34,101 nt of DNA from a virus: the IMG/VR virus record IMGVR_UViG_3300032893_000204, positions 1 through 34,101 of that record; one strand, given 5' to 3'. The notes under the pieces were generated by a model that did no database searches, had not been told where the DNA came from, and was given only the letters and a program-made list of their open reading frames with translations. Shown here piece after piece: positions 21,768 through 29,882 of this stretch; positions within the stretch are counted from its first letter, which is position 1, and every line of letters begins with the position of its first letter. The position numbers and the translations under genes are program-made.

Positions 21768-22303
21768 CTTTCTTTCAAATACTCAAGAATAATGAAAGCA
21801 CTGGTAAAATCAGAATAATCGATAGCCGTAGTTATAGATACATCAGTATCATCAACAACAAGCGCAATATTGCTATTTAAAACAGGTGTAGCAAAGGGTA
21901 ATGGTAAATATATATACGGCACAGAATCTTTCGTTGCACACCCATAAATACGCGTGAATCTAAAATTAGCATCAATGCCAACTATTCCATGTAGTTCAGT
22001 GTCAGTTCCCGCATTGGGTAATGGTTTATTCCACCATACAACTTTCCTATACACTGCGCGTGGCTCTTGTTGTGTACTATATACTGACCCTACTGCTGAA
22101 AAAAAATACTGGCTATTGGCAAACTCATTTAAAAAATAATATCCCGTATCCTTCATGTTCATCAAAAGAGAGATATTATTTACTGTTTGCGTTAATTGAA
22201 CGAGAAATTCTTTAAGACCTGGCTCTTTTATCTCAAGTTGTTCTATGTCATATACTGCTGTTGTGGGAATCAATGCCGAATCTGGCACAGGATAGTCAGG
22301 CAT
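21764..22303 (-). CDS. probable tail protein on the opposite strand
   Basis: 179 residues, minus strand inside the plus-strand tail block, with AAAGGAT 5 nt before the ATG. The N-terminal part is helical (IKEPGLKEFLVQLTQTVNNI), then beta-rich with YYFLNEFANSQYFF and LHGIVGIDANFRFTRIYG. Composition resembles small tail or fibre subunits. Reverse orientation within a tail operon suggests separate timing or a later insertion. No family recognised. Confidence 0.68.
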   Translation of the reverse strand: MPDYPVPDSALIPTTAVYDIEQLEIKEPGLKEFLVQLTQTVNNISLLMNMKDTGYYFLNEFANSQYFFSAVGSVYSTQQEPRAVYRKVVWWNKPLPNAGTDTELHGIVGIDANFRFTRIYGCATKDSVPYIYLPLPFATPVLNSNIALVVDDTDVSITTAIDYSDFTSAFIILEYLKES

Positions 22304-22380
22304 AGTGATCCTTTGTGTTCACAATGAATATAACTCATACTAATCTGGTAGTAATCATACTTAAAAAGAAAGGAAATGTA

Positions 22381-23346
22381 ATGCCACAAAAATTAAATAT
22401 GGCTCCCATTTTTCCGGATGTAAAATATACTGCAGGCCAACCCCGATTAAATTATTTACCAACAAAAACAGAAGGCCAGCAATTTTCACAAATGGCTGCA
22501 ATGGCTCCTGCTTTATATAATTTATATAGAGGCTGGAATGCTCCTGATATTGGACCTGTAGTTCAAGAAGAACAAAGACGATTTCAACAAGAAACATTAC
22601 CATCCTTAATGGAGCAGTTTGCAGGTGGCGGGAGTCAAGGTGCATTATTACGTGGTTTGCAAGGAGCGCAAGGTGATATTGCAACACGACTAGGTGCCTT
22701 AAGACAGCAGCAACAGTTTGAATTGCAAAAAGAACGTCAAGGATTGATTCCTCAACTTCTTAATCTTGGCCTTTCACCCATGGCTACTCCTCATTTAACT
22801 GATGAAGAAATTCAAAATGTACCACAGCTTTTAGGATCTCGTATTGCACAAGGACCTGTAGGAAAAGAGGTAGGAACAATAGCAAAAGGAGCAGAAGATC
22901 TTACAGGTCAATTATTAAAAGGTGGACGATATATTGCTAACGAGTTGTCAGATGCAGCAAAAGATTACTTAAAATCAAAAGGAATTACCTTACCAACGCC
23001 TCCTAAAACACCTGCAAGTTATGAAACAAGTGGAGGCATAGAAGCACTTAACAAAAGAATTGAAGATACTGCATTAGCTGCTGGAATTAATCCACAAGAA
23101 GCATCCCAATTAAAATTTAGCCCTGATCTTCAAAATGTATTATTTGAACGACATAAGCCATTACTAAAAGAAATAGAAAATATTACACAAAGAAGTGATT
23201 TTGAAAATTATTTACCATTTTTCAGACTACTTCCACAACTTAAAACTGTTGATGATGTAAAACAATTTATAAAAATGCTGAAATCATGGACTAATCGAAG
23301 AATGAAAAAGAGATATGGTAAATTAGAAAAAAAGTTAGGGCAGTAA
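22381..23346 (+). CDS. internal virion / ejection-type protein
   Basis: 321 residues starting at 22381 after AAAGGAAA; the upstream in-frame ATG at 22315 has no ribosome binding site. It is Gln-rich in the first half (QFSQMAAMAPALYNLYRGW, RRFQQETLPSLMEQF, RLGALRQQQQFELQKERQGL), with helices throughout and a basic C-terminal tail (SWTNRRMKKRYGKLEKK). It is the first of four consecutive helix- or Gly/Ala-rich genes at the place where short-tailed phages encode proteins ejected ahead of DNA. Assigned by position and composition. Confidence 0.6.
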   Translation: MPQKLNMAPIFPDVKYTAGQPRLNYLPTKTEGQQFSQMAAMAPALYNLYRGWNAPDIGPVVQEEQRRFQQETLPSLMEQFAGGGSQGALLRGLQGAQGDIATRLGALRQQQQFELQKERQGLIPQLLNLGLSPMATPHLTDEEIQNVPQLLGSRIAQGPVGKEVGTIAKGAEDLTGQLLKGGRYIANELSDAAKDYLKSKGITLPTPPKTPASYETSGGIEALNKRIEDTALAAGINPQEASQLKFSPDLQNVLFERHKPLLKEIENITQRSDFENYLPFFRLLPQLKTVDDVKQFIKMLKSWTNRRMKKRYGKLEKKLGQ

Positions 23347-23347
23347 A

Positions 23348-24070
23348 ATGGCTAGAATAATGCGCAGACCGCCAATGTTTAATGCCACTCCTGTTTCTCC
23401 GCAGCCTATTTCTACTAACTGGCAAGATACATTATATCAATATGGACAGCAATATGGACCTTATGTTTTACCAACATTACTATCAGGACTTGGTGGTGCA
23501 GTAGGTTCATACAATGCACAAAAATTTATTCAACAACCACAACCAGCTCAACAGGCACAACAACCTACACAACAACAACAACCACAACCAGCTCAACAGG
23601 CACAACAACCTACACAACAAGAACAGCCACAACAAGCTATACCAGCACAGAATACCAATCAAAATCAACAAATGGGCATGTTTGATCTTTTATCGCAGCT
23701 CATATCTCATCGTGCCGATATGCTTGGCGCAAATATACCTTCATATCCTTCTCGGTTATTTTCACAAGCTGTTGAAGCATCAAATTCACAACAAGGTTCA
23801 CCACAGGGACCACCAAAATATACATCTACAGGACCACAGTTTGCATTTGATCAATTGGTTGGTGGAGGTGCACAGTATAATCCATTGTCAGCGCTTGGTG
23901 ATTTTTCTCAACCGCAACAGCCTCAAAAAGAATGGTGGAGAACAAGCGCTAATCAATTGGGTGGTTTACTTCAAGGACTTGCACCATTAGCAGGAACATA
24001 TGGAGGTCTACCAGGTATATTGGGTGGAGCAGCATTAGGAGCTACTGGTTATGGATTACGACAACTGTAA
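23348..24070 (+). CDS. Gln/Pro-rich ejection-type protein
   Basis: 240 residues. There is an aromatic N-terminal helix (WQDTLYQYGQQYGPYVLPTL), then a low-complexity Gln/Pro/Ala stretch at about 60-105 encoded by a 45-bp tandem repeat. The C-terminal glycine-rich hydrophobic segment (GLLQGLAPLAGTYGGLPGIL) is able to enter a membrane. TAGGG lies ahead of the start, one base after the previous stop. Likely second protein of the ejection set. Confidence 0.6.
   Translation: MARIMRRPPMFNATPVSPQPISTNWQDTLYQYGQQYGPYVLPTLLSGLGGAVGSYNAQKFIQQPQPAQQAQQPTQQQQPQPAQQAQQPTQQEQPQQAIPAQNTNQNQQMGMFDLLSQLISHRADMLGANIPSYPSRLFSQAVEASNSQQGSPQGPPKYTSTGPQFAFDQLVGGGAQYNPLSALGDFSQPQQPQKEWWRTSANQLGGLLQGLAPLAGTYGGLPGILGGAALGATGYGLRQL
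23534..23623 (+). repeat. two 45-bp tandem repeats in the Gln/Pro-rich gene
   Basis: Two units starting at 23534 and 23579 encode QPQPAQQAQQPTQQQ and a near-identical copy. The period is 15 codons, so copy-number change keeps the frame and would lengthen the flexible linker. Confidence 0.8.
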
Positions 24071-24079
24071 AGGAATGTC

Positions 24080-24523
24080 ATGAAACAGGGATTATTAGAA
24101 AAATTGTCACAGCTTGCAATGAAAAAAATACTTCCTATGCTACCTGCCGCAGGAGCAGCTATTGGAACAGCAACAGGATTACCATTTGGAGGAATGATTG
24201 GAGGTGCGGCAGGAGGACTTGCAAGTAGTGGAATTAATGCATTACTTTCTGGCCTATCGCCACAAAACCAAAGTCATTTTCAAGGGTTAGGAATAAATCC
24301 CCAACTTTATGGATTAGATCTAAGACAACCGCAGCAACAATCGGCTGGGCTAGAAGCGTTGTTACAAGGAACTGGAAATACATTAGGTAATCTTGCTGGT
24401 AATGCATTCGGATATGGTGTTGAACAGTTAATACCACAAAGTGAATCAGAAACCATAGAAAATTTATTAAGACTCTTACCGCCTGATGTGATAAAGAAGT
24501 TTTTAGATGCTCAACATTTTTAA
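24080..24523 (+). CDS. Gly/Ala-rich ejection-type protein
   Basis: 147 residues, AAAGGAAT 4 nt before the ATG. A short basic amphipathic helix (KQGLLEKLSQLAMKKILPML) is followed by a glycine-zipper-like hydrophobic stretch (GLPFGGMIGGAAGGLASSGI) and a soluble C-terminal part. Glycine-zipper segments are typical of small phage proteins that cross membranes on infection. Third in the ejection-type set. Confidence 0.6.
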   Translation: MKQGLLEKLSQLAMKKILPMLPAAGAAIGTATGLPFGGMIGGAAGGLASSGINALLSGLSPQNQSHFQGLGINPQLYGLDLRQPQQQSAGLEALLQGTGNTLGNLAGNAFGYGVEQLIPQSESETIENLLRLLPPDVIKKFLDAQHF

Positions 24524-24538
24524 TAAAAAGGAATAGTA

Positions 24539-26125
24539 ATGGATGGAATTGGATACACGCGAAGAAATCCCCAAAATAACCTTTTAAATCTTTTTGCACA
24601 AAATGCATTAGCTGGTTTTGGAAGCGCAGTAGGACAACATGCAGGACATGGACTTGGAGCACTTGCAGGACTTGGCTTTGAAAAACTTGGAAAAGCAACT
24701 GGATTACTTGGACCTAGTAAAGAACTTATCGATATTCTTTCTGCTCAAGGAATGAATGAAAATCAAGCTCGTGCTTTTTCAGAACTTGATCCAAGAGCAC
24801 AACAACAATTATTGCAAAATCTTGGAGCAGCAAAACAAGCTGAGCAACAAAGGCAGGCATTAGGAAACATTGAACAATTATCACAAAAACCATCTGCGCA
24901 ACAGGCTATTTCTGAACAAGATCAGGAAAAAATTGCTAAAAAACCTGCTACCTTCTTCCAAGACGAAGAAATGCCTTCGAGCCAGGAAATGTATCTTACT
25001 CTAAAAAAAGCAGGAGTTGATGACAAGACTGCAAAAGATTTTATGAAAGAATACAATGCTGATCGCAAAGAGTTTTTAAAAGAAAAACGAGAAGATATAA
25101 AAGAATCAAAAGAATACGCAAAAACTATAGATAAAGATGCTTCTACGGCAAAAGATAGCAATAAGCGTATACTTCGACAGTTTGAGATCTTAAAAGAAGG
25201 AAAATTGCCTGGTGCAGTTACAGGAACCTTAAGTGAAATGCTGGGCAAAGTAGGTCTTAGTCTCCCTGCTCTTATTAATGGTGATGCTGAAGAATTCAAA
25301 AAACTTTCTGCAGAATATGGAAAACTTATTACTAATTATTTTCCAGGAAGAGTTACCAATATCATGATTGAACAATTTATGCAGACTGTTCCTACATTGC
25401 TTCAATCTGATGAAGGTCGTCTTCGTGTAATGAACAATCTGTATAATTTAAATGAAGCAGCTTTAATTCATGAAGCTGTCAAAAAAGAAATTATAAAGGA
25501 AAATGGTGGTAAAATTCCACGCCATCTTCAAGAAGAGATAATGGAACGCGCCGAAGAACAGTTAGAATCTCTTGCTGAAAGAACTATAAAAGGTGAAAGT
25601 TCAATCCCTGGATTTGAACAAGCAATGAAATCAGCTGAAAAACGTGTATCTAAACAACGTGGAGCAGCAATTGCAGGTGGTTTACTAGGTGCAATTCCCG
25701 GAGTTCTTGCAGCAGGATCAGGCGCTCAAGCAGGGGCTGCCCTTGGATCAATAGGAGGACCTATGTCGGCTCTAGGTGGGGCGGCATTAGGTGGATTAGC
25801 ACCACTAGCATTATCCGGATTATTAGGAAGCGCTCTAGGTGAAAGACTTGCAGGATTTGGAAATCCTGATTATGAACGTGATATAAATAATTTACGAAAT
25901 TTAGCATCATCCAAAAAACAAACAACAAAACAAAAACAACAAGAATTAGATAAATACTTAGCATCACAATATAGACATTTTACACATGGAGAACCTTCAA
26001 CATTATCTGGATTATTAGGTACATTAGGTAAAATTCGCTCAAGGTTTAGAAATGCTGATTCTAAAAGAAAACAAGAAGAATTAGATAAATACTTAGCATC
26101 ACAATATAGACATTTTACACGATAA
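24539..26125 (+). CDS. large ejection-type protein with C-terminal repeats
   Basis: 528 residues, AAAGGAAT 5 nt before the ATG. The N-terminal glycine-rich region (GFGSAVGQHAGHGLGALAGL) is followed by a long helical middle with coiled-coil character (EYNADRKEFLKEKREDIKES) and a second glycine-zipper region near 375-430 (AAIAGGLLGAIPGVLAAGSG). The tail has QELDKYLASQYRHFT occurring twice, 45 residues apart. It is probably the main injected protein that lines or opens a channel in the cell envelope. Position and architecture support this; no sequence family recognised. Confidence 0.6.
   Translation: MDGIGYTRRNPQNNLLNLFAQNALAGFGSAVGQHAGHGLGALAGLGFEKLGKATGLLGPSKELIDILSAQGMNENQARAFSELDPRAQQQLLQNLGAAKQAEQQRQALGNIEQLSQKPSAQQAISEQDQEKIAKKPATFFQDEEMPSSQEMYLTLKKAGVDDKTAKDFMKEYNADRKEFLKEKREDIKESKEYAKTIDKDASTAKDSNKRILRQFEILKEGKLPGAVTGTLSEMLGKVGLSLPALINGDAEEFKKLSAEYGKLITNYFPGRVTNIMIEQFMQTVPTLLQSDEGRLRVMNNLYNLNEAALIHEAVKKEIIKENGGKIPRHLQEEIMERAEEQLESLAERTIKGESSIPGFEQAMKSAEKRVSKQRGAAIAGGLLGAIPGVLAAGSGAQAGAALGSIGGPMSALGGAALGGLAPLALSGLLGSALGERLAGFGNPDYERDINNLRNLASSKKQTTKQKQQELDKYLASQYRHFTHGEPSTLSGLLGTLGKIRSRFRNADSKRKQEELDKYLASQYRHFTR
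25941..26120 (+). repeat. 45-bp exact direct repeat at the end of the ejection-type gene
   Basis: Identical 45-mers at 25941-25985 and 26076-26120, 135 bases apart, each encoding the LDKYLASQYRHFT tail. The second copy ends just before the stop, so the protein ends with a duplicated tail. Confidence 0.85.
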
Positions 26126-26141
26126 ATAATACTGATTATTT

Positions 26142-26315
26142 TTATGAGAACGTTAAAGTATTTACAAGAAATTCATAAAAATAAATAATATCTTCTGCTA
26201 TAATAATTGCTATTAGAAAAATTATACTAAAAAACGTAGTAGAAAATTTTATTAATAAATATCCACACAGTATTCCATATGCTATGGTGGATATTTTTAT
26301 TTCTAATTTATTCAT
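26142..26315 (-). CDS. 57-residue membrane protein, coupled to the preceding gene
   Basis: ATG at 26315-26313 overlaps the stop of the 80-residue gene in ATGA, TAA at 26144-26142. Two hydrophobic helices (ISTIAYGILCGYLLIKF and FFSIIFLIAIIIAEDIIYF) have little else around them. The coupling and matching topology suggest it works with the 80-residue protein. Holin/antiholin is possible, but no lysis enzyme is seen nearby. Confidence 0.65.
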   Translation of the reverse strand: MNKLEIKISTIAYGILCGYLLIKFSTTFFSIIFLIAIIIAEDIIYFYEFLVNTLTFS

Positions 26316-26554
26316 TTTTTACGTGTTTTCCATAATGCATGCAATATTATGCCAATTTTATATGTTTTCCATAATGAATATAAGGCTGTACCAATAATAA
26401 CAAATAAAAGCAGTGGATTTTCTTGAAACATAGGTGCCATCATTGCAAAAGGAATTGATAAAAAACCTAAAATTGCAGGTCCACATTTAATAAGAATGTG
26501 TGCTATAATGATTGCAGTAACTATTTCACCGATTGAATTATTCTTTCTTTCCAT
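26312..26554 (-). CDS. 80-residue membrane protein, holin candidate
   Basis: AGGAAG lies 6 nt before the ATG. Two transmembrane helices (IVTAIIIAHILIKCGPAILG and LLLFVIIGTALYSLW) are followed by a basic tail (HALWKTRKK). Size, two helices and a charged C-terminus suit a class II holin, but many small phage membrane proteins share this. It lies in a minus-strand island with the RHH regulator just upstream and a coupled 57-residue membrane protein downstream. Confidence 0.7.
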   Translation of the reverse strand: MERKNNSIGEIVTAIIIAHILIKCGPAILGFLSIPFAMMAPMFQENPLLLFVIIGTALYSLWKTYKIGIILHALWKTRKK

Positions 26555-26566
26555 GATATCTTCCTA

Positions 26567-26752
26567 TTATTCTTGCGACGAGAACTTGACCTTGTTATTC
26601 TCTTCAAGTTTGATTCGCAATACTATACTTTCAAAAATATACTGTCTTAAAGTAACTCCTTGCTCCTTAGCTCTTCTTTTTATGTCTTCACGTTCTTGTG
26701 GCGTAACATCACATACTAATCGTGCGGTATTTACATCTGTTCCAATGTGCAT
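26567..26752 (-). CDS. ribbon-helix-helix regulator
   Basis: 61 residues, AAAAGGAT 4 nt before the ATG. A strand (TARLVCDVTPQE) is followed by helix A (REDIKRRAKEQGV), turn and helix B (TLRQYIFESIVLRIKLEE): the Arc/CopG-type layout that binds DNA as a dimer through the strand. Immediately upstream lie two TTGTACAA palindromes one helical turn apart, overlapping its own promoter, as expected for autorepression. It probably controls the two membrane proteins downstream and may affect the divergent fibre operon. Confidence 0.8.
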   Translation of the reverse strand: MHIGTDVNTARLVCDVTPQEREDIKRRAKEQGVTLRQYIFESIVLRIKLEENNKVKFSSQE

Positions 26753-26781
26753 ATAAATCCTTTTATTATGTTTATATTATA

Positions 26782-26810
26782 ATTGTACAAATTTTGTACA
26801 AACATGTCAA
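26782..26810 (-). promoter_or_regulatory. RHH gene promoter overlapped by twin palindromic operators
   Basis: Perfect TTGACA at 26810-26805, 17-base spacer, TACAAT at 26787-26782, minus strand. Two perfect palindromes TTGTACAA at 26783-26790 and 26794-26801, centres 11 bp apart, cover the spacer and -10. This spacing lets two RHH dimers bind the same DNA face. Confidence 0.8.
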
Positions 26811-26881
26811 ATTATTCTTGTGTATGGTTTTTGCACTGGTATTGTGGAGGTAGAAAAACTTTTTTTATAAGGAGAATATGT

Positions 26882-28861
26882 ATGGGAAATTTTAGACAAC
26901 CTATTATTGCAGCAGGTTTCACTGCACCTTTTGTGCAAATTTCACCCGATCCAATTTCAGCACAAAGAGCTCCACGTGCAAATGATGAAGCATTTGATGG
27001 ACAGATTTGGATTGATAATTCAACTAATACAGTTTATATATGTGCTGGTGCTGATCCAAATGGTACTGTATGGGCTATTAATGGTGGTGGTACATTTACT
27101 GGCGCTAATCTTACCGTAAACCCTGGACCTACATCAATCACTGGTAATTTTGCTGTGCAATCAAACACGGGAAGTGCAAGCGCTATTACTATGGGTACTA
27201 ATGGTGCAGCAACAGAAAAGATAACTATCACAAACACACAAGGTACATCAACAGACGCTATTTCTATTACCTCCCTAGCTGGTGGATTAGATTTAATTTC
27301 AGCTGCACCAGGATCGCAATCTGTTCTTATTTTAGGCGCAGGTCCCGCATCCGGTGTTACGGTTGCATCAGGAAATGGTGGCATCACTTTAGACTCAACT
27401 GATGACATTACTCTTACTGCCGCAGGAAATGTTGTTATTAATCCAGGATTAGCAACAATCTTTGAAGTAGCTTCTGGTGATTTAACACTAAAAGCAGATA
27501 CAGGGTCAGTCATAGTTGATGGCGGTGAAGCGGTTGCCGATGCCGTAAAACTTAATGCATCTAATGCTGCTGGTGGAATAACAGCAACTGCAGGAACTGG
27601 TGGATTTAATGTTTCCACGACTGGAATTGTAGCTATTGAATCTGATGATACAACAGGTTCTGATATTCAACTTACTGCAAATACTGCTGGTGGTGGTATT
27701 GATTTGACCGCTTCAACTGGTGGGATTGTTGCGACATCTAGTGGTGCAATAACTCTTGATGCTTCAGCAGCTTCACATTTCAGCGTTGCAGGCGGTGTTT
27801 ATGATTTAACATTATCTTCAAACCTTGGCCGCGTTATTGTAGACAGTAATAAAGCAGCAGGAGATTCTATCTTTCTTGATGCATCAGCGGTAACCGCTGG
27901 AGTAAAAATACAAGCAGGTACTGGTGGTATTACTGAATCATCCACTGGTGTAGTAAACATTAGTAGTACCGCAGCAACAGGTACCGATATGAATATAGGT
28001 GCAGCTAATGCTGCTGGTGGTGTAACAATAACATCAGGAACTGGTGGAACTGCATTGGGATCAACTGGAGGTATTGGCGCAGTTTCATCAGCTGCTTCTG
28101 CAACTGCTATTGCCCTTCAAGCTTCTAATGCTGCTGGCGGCGTAGAAATTACTTCAGGTACTGGAGGATTTGATGTTGATACAACTGGTGCATTATCATT
28201 AGATGGTGCAGCTGCATCAAATATTACCGTAACAGGCGCTTTTGATTTAACAGCAAGCTCAACTGCAGGAAGAGCAATTCTTTCCAGTAATAAAGCTGCT
28301 ACTGATTCTGTCTTACTTTCAGCTACAAATGCTGCTGGTGGTATTAATGCTCTTGCAGGAACAGGTGGGATTGGTTTTGGATCAACCGGCCAAATTGCAA
28401 CAATATCCTCAAAGGCTGCAGTTGATGCAGTTTCAATTGAAGCTTCGGATGCTGCAGGTGGTATTGAGTTGGTATCTGGAACTGGTGGCATATCTGCCTC
28501 TACTAACGGAACACTAACCATGAACTGCAAGGGTGATGCACTCTTAAAAACAACAGGAAATTATAATATTCAGCTTCAATCTACCCTTGGTGGTGTTGTT
28601 GTTATAGGAAGCGATGCAGCTGATGATGCGGTAATTATTAGCGCAGTAGATCCTGCTGGTGGTATTACATTAGATGCAGGCCCAACACCAGGTGTAACGC
28701 TTTCAAATGGCACACAATCAGCACAAATATTAGTGGGAACTGGTGATCCTAATGGTGTTGTAACAGCTTTACAAGGATCTATATTCTTACGTACTGATGG
28801 TGGTGCAGGTACATCCTTATATACAAATACAAATGGAACAACCGGATGGTCGGCAGTATAA
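26882..28861 (+). CDS. repetitive tail fibre protein
   Basis: 659 residues from the ATG at 26882, with AAGGAG 7 nt upstream. The N-terminal domain (FVQISPDPISAQRAPRANDE, then GQIWIDNSTNTVYICAGA) may attach to the tail. The middle 450 residues are Gly/Ala/Thr/Ser repeats of about 40 residues (pattern NAAGGI..-.GTGGI..-STG.I), likely a beta-solenoid or triple-stranded shaft. The C-terminus (NGTQSAQILVGTGDPNGVV, QGSIFLRTDGGAGTSLY, TTGWSAV) is a module common on phage fibres and repeated in the gene at 30980. It is probably the main host-contact shaft. It starts the fibre operon opposite the RHH regulator. Confidence 0.8.
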   Translation: MGNFRQPIIAAGFTAPFVQISPDPISAQRAPRANDEAFDGQIWIDNSTNTVYICAGADPNGTVWAINGGGTFTGANLTVNPGPTSITGNFAVQSNTGSASAITMGTNGAATEKITITNTQGTSTDAISITSLAGGLDLISAAPGSQSVLILGAGPASGVTVASGNGGITLDSTDDITLTAAGNVVINPGLATIFEVASGDLTLKADTGSVIVDGGEAVADAVKLNASNAAGGITATAGTGGFNVSTTGIVAIESDDTTGSDIQLTANTAGGGIDLTASTGGIVATSSGAITLDASAASHFSVAGGVYDLTLSSNLGRVIVDSNKAAGDSIFLDASAVTAGVKIQAGTGGITESSTGVVNISSTAATGTDMNIGAANAAGGVTITSGTGGTALGSTGGIGAVSSAASATAIALQASNAAGGVEITSGTGGFDVDTTGALSLDGAAASNITVTGAFDLTASSTAGRAILSSNKAATDSVLLSATNAAGGINALAGTGGIGFGSTGQIATISSKAAVDAVSIEASDAAGGIELVSGTGGISASTNGTLTMNCKGDALLKTTGNYNIQLQSTLGGVVVIGSDAADDAVIISAVDPAGGITLDAGPTPGVTLSNGTQSAQILVGTGDPNGVVTALQGSIFLRTDGGAGTSLYTNTNGTTGWSAV

Positions 28862-28868
28862 AATAAAT

Positions 28869-28904
28869 GTTCCCCTTATCAAAACATATAAGGGGGACGC
28901 TTTC
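28869..28904 (+). terminator. hairpin after the fibre shaft gene
   Basis: Stem GTTCCCCTTAT (28869-28879) with ATAAGGGGGAC (28888-28898), 11 pairs including one G-U, 8-base loop, then GCTTTCTT. The T-tract is poor, so termination may be partial. Just after it GGTAACGT occurs twice (28907-28914, 28919-28926). Confidence 0.55.
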
Positions 28905-28975
28905 TTGGTAACGTCATAGGTAACGTTAAAATGAATATAAAGTAATGAATATTTATTGCAATAAAAAGGAGAATC

Positions 28976-29320
28976 ATGAGTCAGTCTACAACAGTTAAAT
29001 GGGATGCACTTCGATCACTTGCGTTTGGTGCAATTGGTGGTGCATATGCAGCCGTGGGAACACCTTTTCATGCCCCTGCACGTATTCTTATTATACAAAA
29101 TCTTACCGATACATTATTAGTTGTATCTTTTGATGGAGTTACTGATAACTTAGCACTCCCTTCTGGCGGACAATTAATAGTAGATTATATGTCAGATCAA
29201 GCATCTTTTGTGGGATATTTTATGCAATCTGCTGGAACGCAGGTATACGTAAAAGATGGTGGTGTTGCACCAACCGCTGGTTCCTTTAATGTATCGCTTA
29301 TTTATGGAAAGGGAGATTAA
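28976..29320 (+). CDS. small virion protein of the fibre operon
   Basis: 114 residues, AAGGAG 6 nt before the ATG. It is beta-rich with KWDALRSLAFGAIGGAYAAV, then IIQNLTDTLLVVSFDGVTDN and GTQVYVKDGG. This type of short protein is common near phage fibres, possibly as a decoration, adaptor or fibre-cap subunit, but I know no defined function. Its stop shares a base with the next start (TAATG). Confidence 0.72.
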   Translation: MSQSTTVKWDALRSLAFGAIGGAYAAVGTPFHAPARILIIQNLTDTLLVVSFDGVTDNLALPSGGQLIVDYMSDQASFVGYFMQSAGTQVYVKDGGVAPTAGSFNVSLIYGKGD

Positions 29321-29871
29321 TGTCACAACTGTCATCAACCATTCTTGGAGCACCGCCATTTTCCGGACCAGTATTAACATTAACAGGTGATATAGGTACG
29401 CCTGCAACCGTAACACCTTCTGCAGGTAATATAAATATATTCGGCGATCCTAATGGATTTATTATTGTTCAAGGAAATGTAACTCCCAATAACCATACGT
29501 TAACTATAAAATCTAACCAAGTAGTAGGAACTACTACTACCAATGATGCTACTCCAACGATAGTAGCTCCATTAATATTAGATCTTACAATGGGAAATAG
29601 TTCTGCATATTTAGTTCAAGTAATTATTTTATGCACTAGGTCTGATTACACCAAAGCCTCAAGTGGAAGTGGCGTAGTATCAGCAGTAACTGATGCATTT
29701 GGAATATCAAAAATTGTTGGTGGTCAAAATATTAATTTTTCACGATTTGATAGAACATTTATCCCTTCCGCACAATTTATTCTTACGGGAAATACACTAC
29801 AAGTGGAAGTAACAGGACTTGCAGCAACTCAAATAAATTGGCTTGTAGTTCAGCAGCATATAATAATTTAA
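29320..29871 (+). CDS. beta-rich fibre operon protein
   Basis: 183 residues starting in TAATG after AAAGGGAG. The N-terminal half (TLTGDIGTPATVTPSAGNIN, IFGDPNGFIIVQGNV) is a short repeat-like beta region often seen at fibre starts. The C-terminal half (NINFSRFDRTFIPSAQFILT) looks like a compact beta sandwich. It is likely a fibre tip or accessory subunit coupled to its upstream neighbour. Confidence 0.7.
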   Translation: MSQLSSTILGAPPFSGPVLTLTGDIGTPATVTPSAGNINIFGDPNGFIIVQGNVTPNNHTLTIKSNQVVGTTTTNDATPTIVAPLILDLTMGNSSAYLVQVIILCTRSDYTKASSGSGVVSAVTDAFGISKIVGGQNINFSRFDRTFIPSAQFILTGNTLQVEVTGLAATQINWLVVQQHIII

Positions 29872-29882
29872 AAGGAATATAT

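Noticed and set aside
23514-23990. Long His/Asn-rich ORF in another frame
   Set aside because: It is a frame shadow of the Gln/Pro-rich gene: CAA codons read out of frame give His and Asn runs, with no ribosome binding site of its own.
27034-27618. Minus-strand 194-residue ORF inside the fibre gene, with similar antisense ORFs at 28117-28530 and 31096-31407
   Set aside because: Open only because the Gly/Ala/Thr repeats lack reverse-strand stops. The sense strand has a clear start, ribosome binding site and domain structure.
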